64,000 nt of DNA from Cladorrhinum sp. PSN259 (taxonomy: Eukaryota; Ascomycota; Sordariomycetes; Sordariales; Podosporaceae). The position numbers were made by a program, and so were the translations under genes. The stretch covers positions 1 through 64,000 of the forward strand of contig MU867110.1 of NCBI GenBank assembly GCA_033725935.1. Reading direction: 5' to 3'. The notes below the pieces were generated by a model. It saw only the letters and a program-made list of their open reading frames with translations, did no database searches and was not told the DNA's origin. Of the stretch, positions 22,697-32,201 are shown one piece after another (the stretch's first letter is position 1; each line of letters starts with the position of its first letter).

Positions 22697-23276
22697 ATGA
22701 CGTCCAAATATGATGACTCCCTCCTCCTCCGGTGCTGGCGCCAACAATCCTGTTCCTCCTGTCTCGACACCAAATCCTGTAACTGGTGTCCCTTTGTATG
22801 CATATCTCCCTATCATCTCTTTCCAGTGAACATCCATTACTGATACCTGCCAACAAAAGACACAATCGTGCACCCCAAACACCTATGCCATTCCTCTCCT
22901 CGCTCCAGCTTACGACGAAAACATATGCCCTCACTGGGCTGAACGATGGGAAGTTCGGACTAGACCTCTAGGATGCCAGGTCTCAACCATCACCGCTCTC
23001 AGCGTCATCAGCTCGGTCTTGTCAACCCTAATGGTTATGGGTCTCATCTGGCTCATCTTCCTGACCACCAAGCGGCTCAAGAGGCGGATTAGTAGTCAAG
23101 ACTGGGGCGCGAACGGCGAGGATCAAACTTGGCTCAATTACGCACGCGGTTGGAGGATATGGGACCCGCGAGAATGGGGAAGCACATCAACAGCGACAGG
23201 AAACCAACATCTCGGCAGGACATCAAGCGAACAAGACCCCTTACTTAGTACACCGACCACGAGAAACAGTTCTTGA
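22697..23276 (+). CDS. Small single-pass membrane protein with PSI-like Cys domain
   Basis: Two exons are inferred: 22697-22795 and 22860-23276, joined across a 64-nt intron (GTATGC...AAAAG, phase 0), giving 171 residues. The first ~40 residues show PSI-like cysteine spacing (C-x5-C-x2-C-x5-C-x-W-C-x5-C), and the junction itself completes the motif as CPF/TQSC. Two more cysteines follow before one hydrophobic helix (residues ~74-97, ending WLIFLTT). A basic stop-transfer (KRLKRR) and a Trp-rich cytosolic tail (WLNYARGWRIWDPREWG) come next. There is no obvious cleavable signal peptide, so it may be an Nout/Cin type III membrane protein. Single-exon reading would miss this gene. Its stop is only 51 bases from the convergent MOCS2A stop. 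The function is unknown. Confidence 0.75.
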
Positions 23277-23327
23277 ACAAGAATCATTTCATTTCATTCA
23301 ACTTTGTAGGATAGAAAGTGGTGGTGG

Positions 23328-23618
23328 TTACCCACTGCTAACAGGTGGGATAATCGCCACCTCGTCCCCTTCCTTAATCACCATGTCCTCTCCCTCAGCT
23401 TCCACATCTACATACGTCAGGTTCACCGTCACCAAACCGGACTCCAACACATTCTCCTTTATCCCCTTGTACCGCTCCTCAAGCAAGCCAAACAGCTTGC
23501 TCAGAGGCAGCGGCGCGGGGAGGGACTCTGTATTTTTCAGAGTGTACGAGCTGGCGCTGGCAAAGTAGAGAATATTGAATTGCCCTGCTTCTGCTGCAGC
23601 TGGTTTCGAGGACGTCAT
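23328..23618 (-). CDS. MOCS2A: Molybdopterin synthase sulfur carrier subunit (MOCS2A/MoaD)
   Basis: This small ubiquitin-fold protein is thiocarboxylated at its C-terminal glycine and donates sulfur to precursor Z, making molybdopterin for nitrate reductase and other Mo enzymes. The 96-residue single exon has the expected opening strand (FNILYFASASSYTL), a central PLSKLFGLLEERY helix and the terminal IKEGDEVAIIPPVS. The C-terminus reads Ser-Ser-Gly, so the penultimate residue is Ser rather than the usual Gly. Length and fold order match the family. The AUG at 23618 has a good context (AAAGATG). It lies tail to tail with the PSI-like gene. Confidence 0.88.
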   Translation of the reverse strand: MTSSKPAAAEAGQFNILYFASASSYTLKNTESLPAPLPLSKLFGLLEERYKGIKENVLESGLVTVNLTYVDVEAEGEDMVIKEGDEVAIIPPVSSG

Positions 23619-24409
23619 CTTTGTGAACTAGATCAAACAAATTCTGGTTATTTGTTAGCTTCCAACTTTTCCGATAGAAGAAATGAGTGTAACAAATATG
23701 AGTTGCTTTTATGTCTCAGAGATCTTGGTAGAAAAATTGTAACATCACAAAAGTTCAGACAATTGTGCATTTTGGTTTTTCATCATATGACAGGGAGTGT
23801 TTGTGTTGAGGAGAGGACTGAATAAAAACTTACGTTGAATGTGGTTGATGAGTGATGGAGAAGAGGAGTGGAAAAACCCCTCCACGGTCAATTGCCCGAG
23901 ATAAGGTCTTCTTCCCTCCTCTTCTCCATCACGTGCAGCAAAGCCGCTGCTGGTCCCAAAAAGATACTCTTCATGACAAGAAATAATGTCTGCTATGTTT
24001 GGATAGTATCTTTATGAGACTCCGGATGCCATTGCACCCAGCAAGCTTTGCAAGTTTTGCATCGCTTGCGAAGCTGTTGGACCAAAGTGGTGGTTTGGGG
24101 AATGTGAGGAAGGTGAAAAAATGTTGCTGTCAAAGCTTCTGGCAAATTTATCTCTGAGAGCTTGAGCTTCTAAGCAATTTGATTGGTTTAGCAAAATCAA
24201 GTGGGGCTAGATCAACGGCTGCCGGAGTCCAGGCACCCGGGCCAAGCTCATCCCCGTCATCAGGGTTAGGGGATCGAGGGGACTTCCAAGCATGAGATTA
24301 TTGAGATGGGTGTTTGGATGTCTCTCTTGTTTTTGTCTTCGTCCGCTAACATATATGTTTGATTGGCATAAATATGGGTATCACTGCAACATACATACGA
24401 CTGCCTCGC
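23619..24409. other. Intergenic, 0.8 kb
   Basis: This is the MOCS2A promoter side joined to the 3' region of the dynactin gene; both genes are on the minus strand. A 62-codon minus-strand frame (24012-24200) is present but looks random. No RNA gene or repeat was recognised. Confidence 0.5.
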
Positions 24410-25822
24410 TCAAGACAGCTTAGAGATTCTATCCTCAAGATCCTTCACCCACTCCGAAATCACCTCCATGTTCTTGGCTCTCGACGCATCGCCATCCCTA
24501 ATCGCGCTTTCCAACTTCTCCAGGCCCTCTCTCCATTGCTGTATATCGGTAGCCATCTCAGCTTGCTTTTGTTCCAGTCTTTGAAGAGTCTCTGAGGCGG
24601 TGGCGGCATCTGCATGGATCATGCGCAAAGACCTAAGTCGATCAAGCAATGGCGGGAGCAGAGGGCTAAGATTCTCAATGGTTGGGATTAGACCATAAAG
24701 TGCATTGATCTTTGCCATCTGCTCTGAATCCTCCTGAGTGGTTCCCTCAACTGGTGTAGGCGACGCTCCGGCCTGGATAAGGGCCTCCTGAGCTTGTCTG
24801 GCGTTCTTGCGAGCCTTCTCCAGATTCTGCGCCTCCTGCGTCAATGTTCGTACCCGGCGGCTGATGGCGTCCAAAGTCGGCGTCGTAGCCTCAGACAAGG
24901 TCGAAACTTGGCGATGGAGGTTCTCCACCATGGGTATAACAGCTCGTGGAAGGCCCTTCGAGTCAAATTCGGGCATTGCCGCTGAGCCAACTCCCAGGGC
25001 CTTCTCCAAAAATACAAGGCGGCTGTCAAAGTCGGCTGCCTTGGCAAGAGCATGCGTCTGCTCATATGTCGGCGCATAAGTGATGGTGTAGCTGGTGCCG
25101 GCTCCGGCCTCTCCACCTACAGGTTCCCCAGCAGATGCTGTGGCAGCCGGAGCCGGTGCAGGGATGCTTCTGGTAGGTCGAGGCTCATCCAGTCGAGATA
25201 TCTCTTCCAGGGTTTTGCTGAGAGACTCAATTTCTTCGTCCTGCTCAGTGACTTCGCCCTCGAGCTTGTTCTCAGCTGCCTTTTGCTTTCCATATTCTTC
25301 CTTGGCCTCTTCGATCTCCCGCTTCAGTCTCGCAATCTTTCGTGCAAGGTTTCGGGAATCGTCCTCGTCGCTAAGATCCCCAAGTTCCTCGGTCCCATCC
25401 TCCAGAACCCGGTGCCGTCGACTTGAAGCTTTGTATGACTTTCGTTTGCCATTCACGCGATCTGAGAAATCCACATTGCTCGCATCTACGGATGCTGGCA
25501 TGAACCGTGACCGGGCCTGATCTAGCCGCAAACGAGAGCGGGAGATGGCAGCAACATCGTCTTCGTCTTCATCGTACTCATTCTCGGAAGGTGATCGTAC
25601 AGTGGTGGGCTGCAATGCTTATCAGCCTACGATTTCGGTGTGGCAGCTTATGCAACTCACCGGAACTGTAGAATTATCGTCGGTGAGCTCTGGGGTCTCG
25701 TAGATATCGGGCGCCGAGTCCTGGCAAAGGAACCTTAGTTAGCACAATTGGACATTCTAGAGACATATATCAAGAATGCTCACCAGATCCGGCAATGCCG
25801 CATACTTCCTGTTCGAAGCCAT
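24410..25822 (-). CDS. DCTN2: Dynactin subunit 2 (p50 dynamitin)
   Basis: Dynamitin links the dynactin shoulder to the Arp1 filament and is needed for dynein-driven nuclear and vesicle transport. Three exons are inferred on the minus strand: 25784-25822 (13 codons), 25661-25720 (20 codons) and 24410-25609, with introns of 63 and 51 nt, all phase 0, giving 432 residues. The N-terminus MASNRKYAALPDL/DSAPDIYETPEL is the conserved dynamitin start and is lost if only the long exon is read. The rest is coiled coil (residues ~90-160, 250-310 and the C-terminal ~100). The RTC4-domain gene starts 578 bases away on the other strand. Confidence 0.92.
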
Positions 25823-26400
25823 TATCACCTGTCAGGTTCACCTTGAAAACAGATTTTCTGCTGTTTGATTTGCTGGTCTGTTGGGTGGTGTTGACAACGG
25901 CAATGTCCCGTTCAGAGCTAAGCATTGGCGCTGTTTGGCCGCAGCTAGGGGAGCTGTGGCCCGAGCTTGTGGGTGGCCACTGGCCAGGGGCCTAGTCCCC
26001 CTCTTTGAATCCCTGGCAGGCGCGACGCGTCTTCTGAGTGGTCATGTCACGACTTCACAATTGTGGAAATATTCATGGCTCGGCGGATCATTTGTCTGCC
26101 TGGATGAATCGATTCGGAATCGGTTCAGAATCGGTTATTAGGGTCAGCTTAGGTTTCCGTTTCTTTAAGCTTGTCTTTCTATCATGCCTTTCTGTTCTTC
26201 TTTATCATTTTTCTGATGCACGCTCCTTTTGAGAGGAACTGTTTGTTCACGCCAGCTGTCTCAGGGTTTTAAAGTTTGCCCGTCAGCGCAGACAGAGGTT
26301 ACCCCACGACGATTCCATGCTTACACCTTCAGTAAAGCGCCCATCTGTGATGCAGGCCTGAAGGCCCTTCCCTTTACAGCAACAACTGGCAAATTTCGAC
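25823..26400. other. Divergent promoter region
   Basis: These 578 bases lie between the head-to-head dynactin and RTC4-domain genes. They contain a two-copy 11-bp tandem (26113-26134). No gene was seen. Confidence 0.5.
26113..26134. repeat. 11-bp tandem duplicate
   Basis: TTCGGAATCGG (26113-26123) is followed directly by TTCAGAATCGG (26124-26134), one mismatch. It sits about 270 bases upstream of the RTC4-domain gene and could be a doubled binding site. Confidence 0.5.
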
Positions 26401-28509
26401 ATGTCTGCATTTCAGAACAGGAGGGTCGGGATGAGCCGATCCAGTGGTCCTCAACAGTCTTTACTGAAAAAATTCAGAAAACCGTTCGCCGAGCCTAAGA
26501 GTGATGATCCTCCTCTGGAAGAATCTCAACTCTCGCAAACCCATGGGCCGTCAAATGATAAATCTGCAAAAATCTCGGATCCCATAGAAGATGATGGGTT
26601 CGGGGATCTGTGCTCACCGTATCGCTCAAAGGATGAGGGGCAGCGAATCCAAGCGCTACCGGAACGCTCACCTTTGCCCACGAAAGCAGAGGAAGACGAC
26701 CCAGACTTTTGGGGATCGTCTAGGTATAATGGGCAAGACCCATTCAATTCACCAAAGAAAGACTTGGAGGTTGAGCATTGCACCGATGCTTCACACGCGA
26801 CAATCAAACAAGAAAGCCCAAGACGGGAAGCAGGTCATACCCAGGAGAAATGGACGATTGACGTTGACGATGATGAAGACGCCGCGCCCTTGGATTTGGA
26901 GGACTACGAAATACCCACGGTTTTGACCGGAAAGACCAAGGAAGGTTCAATTAAAAGGGGAACCCGTGGCAAGAAAAGAGAAGATGTTTCGAATAAACGC
27001 GCCCCATCATCGGACAGTGAAAGCTCAGATGACGGTGCTGCCTCCAGCCGAGCAAATATCAGGTCGACCAACTTCCAACCCGAAGGGCGGAAAAAGTCAT
27101 CACGGCCCTTGGGAGACATTGCAAGCTCTCAAGGAAGCTCAGGAGGGAAGCGACCGCTGCCGCTAAAGCGTGCCAGCTCACAGGGGCATGGTCTTGACGC
27201 CACCTACAAAGGCCCAAAAAAGAACGACAAGAACAATTCTCCAGACACCAAAGGATCAGGAATTCGTAAGAGGAAGTCCGCGGGGGACGAGGAATCTGAC
27301 ATCTCATTGCCCAAAGCGGATTCGATGGCTGACACGAGCTTCAAGAGCTTTGGAGGTTCCCGCGTTGGCAAATCCGTGATAGAGACATTTGGACAAAAAG
27401 CCCGGGAGAGGGAACAGGAGAAGAAGGTGAGAGAGGAGGAACGGGCCTCGAAGAAGGTGAGGAGGGAGAAGAAGTTCAAGAAGAGGGAGCCGAGTTCAGA
27501 GCCGGAAAGCCCCAAGAGGAACTTTGTGATTCCCGATCTCATCAAATCCGATGAGCCATCCTCCCCAATGCATGCACCACACTCCGAAGTTCGAGGTGCG
27601 GTCCCCCTTATGCACAGCTCATCGCCAGTAAAAAAACCACCATTATACATGATTCCTTCCAGGCTAGAAGACACCGATCCCAGCAGCCCTGAGAAATCAC
27701 AAGGACAAAGTTGGAAGCTACCAGCCGACTTATCTGACCTTGAGGAATTGAGTTGGCTCAACTCTCCCGCAGCAAAAGACGCTCTTGCAGGTTCTCATAT
27801 CTTACGCAACAACTCTGCCTCACCACTCACAGAACTTGACTCACCCTCGCTGTCTGACTCAGCGCCGATATGTCCCCTCTGCAAGAAGGAAGTCAATAGG
27901 CAGTACTTGGCCGACTACACAAAGAAACACCCAGTTTGGACGGTTCACACCATGCAAAGTTTCTGCAGAAATCACACCAAGAAGTCTGCCGAAGCCTTTT
28001 GGGATGAGAAGGGTTATCCTGCAATCATGTGGCGCAAGCTTGATGAAAGAATATCCGAACACGTACCCCTACTACGCTCCATACTCGAAGGCAAACAATC
28101 ATCCCATTACAGCGATTTGTTTCAAGACAAGATCAAATCGGGCCAGAATCGCACTCTACTCAGATCAGACAAACTCAACTTGACTCCGGGTTACTACGGC
28201 ATCAGAGGTCTGAGGCAGATGTCTGAGAATCTAATTCATGAGTTCTCGGCTATTTTGAGGAAAAGAGCACTTGAAGACAACTTAATTGGTGCGCGCGGGT
28301 ATTCGACGTACTTGCAGGCTGTGTTGGTGCCGGAGCTGGGGGTGAGACTGATCATGGATGATATGAAGATTCAGGAAGAGGAGGCGAGGAAGGTGCTTGG
28401 GGAGAGCAGTTGGGTTGGGGAGGTATTGCATGATGAGGTCGCTGATGTTGTACAGGAGTCCGATGAGGAGGAGGAGAGGGAGAAGCAGGATCGCCGAATA
28501 AGGCCATGA
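26401..28509 (+). CDS. RTC4: RTC4-domain nuclear protein
   Basis: This is a single-exon protein of 702 residues. The first ~480 are disordered, charged and basic (many KK/KR and Ser/Glu clusters) with a strongly charged coiled-coil-like block (REREQEKKVREEERASKKVRR, around residues 335-365). The C-terminal ~200 residues form the RTC4 domain. It opens with a Cys pair (CPLCKKEV, near 490), then MQSFCRNH, SAEAFWDEKGYP, SHYSDLF and PGYYGIRG, and ends in GYSTYLQAVLVPELGVRLIMDDM. In yeast RTC4 was named from a genetic screen on telomere capping; the molecular role is not established. The start at 26401 is the first ATG of the frame. Confidence 0.85.
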   Translation: MSAFQNRRVGMSRSSGPQQSLLKKFRKPFAEPKSDDPPLEESQLSQTHGPSNDKSAKISDPIEDDGFGDLCSPYRSKDEGQRIQALPERSPLPTKAEEDDPDFWGSSRYNGQDPFNSPKKDLEVEHCTDASHATIKQESPRREAGHTQEKWTIDVDDDEDAAPLDLEDYEIPTVLTGKTKEGSIKRGTRGKKREDVSNKRAPSSDSESSDDGAASSRANIRSTNFQPEGRKKSSRPLGDIASSQGSSGGKRPLPLKRASSQGHGLDATYKGPKKNDKNNSPDTKGSGIRKRKSAGDEESDISLPKADSMADTSFKSFGGSRVGKSVIETFGQKAREREQEKKVREEERASKKVRREKKFKKREPSSEPESPKRNFVIPDLIKSDEPSSPMHAPHSEVRGAVPLMHSSSPVKKPPLYMIPSRLEDTDPSSPEKSQGQSWKLPADLSDLEELSWLNSPAAKDALAGSHILRNNSASPLTELDSPSLSDSAPICPLCKKEVNRQYLADYTKKHPVWTVHTMQSFCRNHTKKSAEAFWDEKGYPAIMWRKLDERISEHVPLLRSILEGKQSSHYSDLFQDKIKSGQNRTLLRSDKLNLTPGYYGIRGLRQMSENLIHEFSAILRKRALEDNLIGARGYSTYLQAVLVPELGVRLIMDDMKIQEEEARKVLGESSWVGEVLHDEVADVVQESDEEEEREKQDRRIRP

Positions 28510-28765
28510 TGAGGGGGACGGCTAGGGATATATATATCATATTTTTATTGTTCTGGCCGTGGTAGAAACAAAGGAGACTCAGAAGCGGCAAATGATTTTC
28601 GTCAGGGAGTGATCTATTTTGGTCAAATTGGGAGAGATAGCGGAAAGGGGGTTTGTTTGGCTGGAGTTGCTGGTTGAGTTGATATTTTGCATTGCTGAAA
28701 CCTTGCTTTTTCTTACGACTCTTGGTGTGGTTCGCGGATCACTTCGGGGAAATGAAGTGTGTGGC

Positions 28766-28787
28766 GAAGAAGAAGAAGAAGAAGAAG
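28766..28787. repeat. (GAA)7 microsatellite
   Basis: Seven tandem GAA triplets lie about 260 bases downstream of the RTC4-domain stop, in non-coding DNA. Confidence 0.85.
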
Positions 28788-31700
28788 CGATATGACTGGA
28801 AGATTAGCACGCTGTTGCAGAAAGATTTAAATTTAGAACCGTAGGCTGCACTTGTTGTGTGGTTTTTTTTGACATTGCAATTATTGCTTTACTTTGTTTT
28901 GTACAAGATATAGATCATATCTCAGGGGCAGCCCCATGTTTCTTTTCACTCCTCATCCTCCTGATCATAACTCACAAGTGTATACGAAAGTCAAGCATTT
29001 CGTTCTTATCACAGTAGAACAAAAAGTATGACGAGTAGAAATCAATGTTTCGGAGAGAAAAATCCATCAAAAATAAGGTGGCATTTTTGTTTCTGTTTGA
29101 GACCTCTTGCTCAAAGAGCAGATTGTTTCACCAACAAGGGGGCCAGGGGAGAAAAGATAGTGGACTTAAGCAGCAAGGGTTGGCGAAAATGCAACCAGCA
29201 ATTCGAAACATCTTAACCAGAGACCATACATGTTTGGATTCGATCTGGGGGTTTCTTGCTTCGGGCAGGGGGAAGGGGGTCAGAAAGAAACACTTTGATA
29301 TGGTCTGAGCTCCTCCATTCATAAAAAACATGGGGTACGTTATTAGGTAGAGAGGCGAAACTGTAAAGGAGGGGAAAATAGTGGTGGTCGGGAATGGACG
29401 GATGATGCTGGGATCATGACCTCGCAAGAAGAAAGTATCACCACCACTTTGCCTACCTACTGTAGCCAACCGAACAGGTTATCTCCCTCACTGTGTCTGA
29501 CATATAACGCGCATCGGAGCTTTTGCCTTTATTTTGCTTAGTTTCTTTGAATCTACCTTCTCTATTTGGTTGTTTGTGTCGTATATTTGGTCTTTTTTTA
29601 TCCGTCAGCCCTACAGTACACGACCTCTTTTTTCTGTGTTGCACCAAATATCAGGCAGGCAACGGGAACTTCTTTGATGTCCCTCCTCATAAAAATAGGG
29701 TCATGCATGAATACCAATTGGAAGCGAAGTTGCATTTTTATTCGGCATCTCTGCACCTCTTCTAATTCGTAAGCGATCCTCATCAACAAAAAGTTTTCTG
29801 TCGGCATACCTGAAATAGTCGACCCCGCCATTTGTTTTTGGTCACAATGTTGAAGTAGGCGGTGGGTGCGGAGAGGGGGTAGGTTGCTGTTAATGGCCGC
29901 CCGGTGACGCTGGTCGCGCAAAAGAGCACTGCTGCTGAGAGGGATCTCCAGGGGACCGGGCTCTTGTTCGACCCTAGCAGCCCCGGGGAAGCCCCACCAA
30001 ACCGCGAATGGTTCAAGGAGGGGTTTCTTGAGGGGCTGACATGAGCCGTCACCGATGCTAGCCTTCAGCACTTTCCAAGTCTCCTGCCAGTTAAATCCAT
30101 GAGCTGACCAGCGGAGAGGTGGACAGTAGGGGTTAGAACACTGTTTGCCGTCGAGACATGGGGCACAAAAGTAAGGAGCCTTTGAGAGGCACAAGACGTC
30201 TGCGGCGGTGGCAATTAATGCAACTCGACTTGGACTGGACGGGACGGGTCCGGAAGAGGCTTCACCTCCCTCCAGCTGCACAGTCCGTGTCCACGTGGAA
30301 GCCCGAAACCATCGACACAGTATGATACAGTATTTTAGATCTAAAAAAGAAACAAGGAAAGAGGAGGTGTGGAGTAAATGGCTGAGATCGCGAGGACTTG
30401 CAACTTGTCGTAGCGATCTTGACCTGTTCTTTGTTCAAGCTGGGGGCGGGAGGCTGGAGGGTTGAAAGCTTGAAGCTTGGCCGTCGTTGAACGGATGACT
30501 CTGAGGGAAAACATAGTTGAAGGCTTCAGATTCGCGGAAACGGATCACCATGTGGGCAAGCGAGACGGCGGACGGCAATGAGGGGAGGGTCGCTCTCAAT
30601 CAGTCATAACAAGCGAAGATTCCTTTGACAGTTTTCGGAACCGGGAGGCACGATGATAAGAGAAAAAGCAGAACCGAAATGGTCACCGAAAGGCTTCAAC
30701 CGGGACTGAGCGGGCAGTGAGATGAGAGGCCAGTTTGGTCGGCGAATGATCCCACGTTCCCGAAAGGATCGCTTGGAAGGGTCAGAAAATTTGGGACCGG
30801 TGGGACGCGGATGCGTAATTCAAAATGCTACTGTTCTGGTGAATCGAAGGAATCATTTTTGCGCTTTCTCATTCTTTTAATGTTGCTGGAGAAAGATGAC
30901 ACTCCAAGTTGGCTGTTTGAATTCGAGATGGGATCCACAGGCGCCTTGGCGATGTAATGTGCACGGCTCATTTGGCAGCCCCCCTCGAGTTTCTGATTTG
31001 CGGTCCAGATCCGGTCTGCAAGTACCTTATCCAATATAAGGTACATAACTGTAGCGTACGGACTACAGTACCTGTTCTGTGCTCGGAACTTGAAGTAATA
31101 TCTCGCCTTGGAACAACAGGATAAAGAACTCGTTTCGTAAATACTTCGTGCGACTTTCATATCCCCACCACCGACTGTTCAAAGCTTTCCATCCTCTTTC
31201 CCATCTATGGTTCAAGGTTGCTGGGGTCCTCAAAGGGATGTGGGTCTCGAGCAACGAGGTACAAAGTACCAAATCCCAAAGATATGAAACCCATGCACCG
31301 TGAATTCGAAATACACGGCGGGATGCATCTGGCCAATTTCTCCGATCAAAGAAAGGTAAATCACATCCAACAAGTGCATTAGCTCAAACCCCTGTGCGAG
31401 TTGTAAAATCTGGGAAGCTAACATGCCAAGGGAAACCAAGACGCCTTAGGAATTGGAGGTCACGCACATCATCCATCTCGCACACGAAAGAAGTCCTCCA
31501 ACTTCCATTTCAGGGAAGATCCAGCAAGAGATTGGGAGGCTACCTAACCAAGCAGGGCCCTCCCTCAGAAATATTGTATCTTCCCTCTCATCAGATGAGA
31601 TCCCCCAGACAAGAAGGCGAAAGAAAAAAGGAAATAGTGCTACTGCGTAATTGCAATGGATGAATTGATTGATTCTTGATATCGTAACCTCGAAATGCGA

Positions 31701-31831
31701 TAAAAATGGTATCCTCCAGCATCCGTCCGGTGGATCTCCGGCTGTGCGAACACCCAGACGGGAAGCCTTGCCATCACTCCTCCGGCATCCATGTCCCGGG
31801 CCACAGACCCAGGTCGGTGCTAGTGTAGCGA

Positions 31832-31870
31832 GTGTGGACTGTGTGGGCTGTGTGGGCTGTGCGGGCTGTG
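31832..31870. repeat. 9-bp minisatellite, four copies
   Basis: Units GTGTGGACT, GTGTGGGCT, GTGTGGGCT and GTGCGGGCT follow one another, ending in GTG. It lies about 330 bases upstream of the cyclase start. Confidence 0.8.
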
Positions 31871-32201
31871 AGCGTCTCACACTTTTCGCCCATAGTATCC
31901 AATGATCTCAGTCTCATCCAATCTGTATACTCTGATTCGCATTATCGTGAGTAGAAGACCTTAGCCAGCGCACTCGGCCGCACATCACTATCGCTTCTCC
32001 CAAGAGACAAATTATTCTCTGAGACGCGGGCGATGGGATGACCTGACCTACTACCGGTCCCGACAGCCAACTGTGGAATGGCCTTCCGGCCCCATTTGAA
32101 TTTGAATACGCCGTTTTGCGGATTGACCGATTCGACCATCCATACCTACTTCTAGTCAAGTTCTTTGTCCCCCAACTCCAGCTTCCTGCTGAGTTGTGAC
32201 A

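Larger units (their letters stand above)
28510..32201. other. 3.7 kb gene-free region upstream of adenylate cyclase
   Basis: This region probably contains a long promoter and 5' UTR for the cyclase, which would be usual for a large regulatory gene. A minus-strand open frame without an ATG covers about 29598-30432 (~278 codons), with one Cys-rich patch, but resembles nothing I know. Short repeats (GAA)7 and a 9-bp minisatellite are listed separately. No tRNA, rRNA or transposon ends were recognised. Confidence 0.45.

Noticed and set aside
25610..25615. Start of dynactin p50 at the long exon (MQPTTVR)
   Set aside because: The bases are the intron end (TGCAG); two upstream mini-exons supply the conserved N-terminus.
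29598..30281. 227-codon minus-strand frame with a Cys-rich patch upstream of the cyclase
   Set aside because: It starts at GTG with no ATG upstream in the open frame, shows no family resemblance and no clear splice partners; best treated as chance in non-coding DNA.
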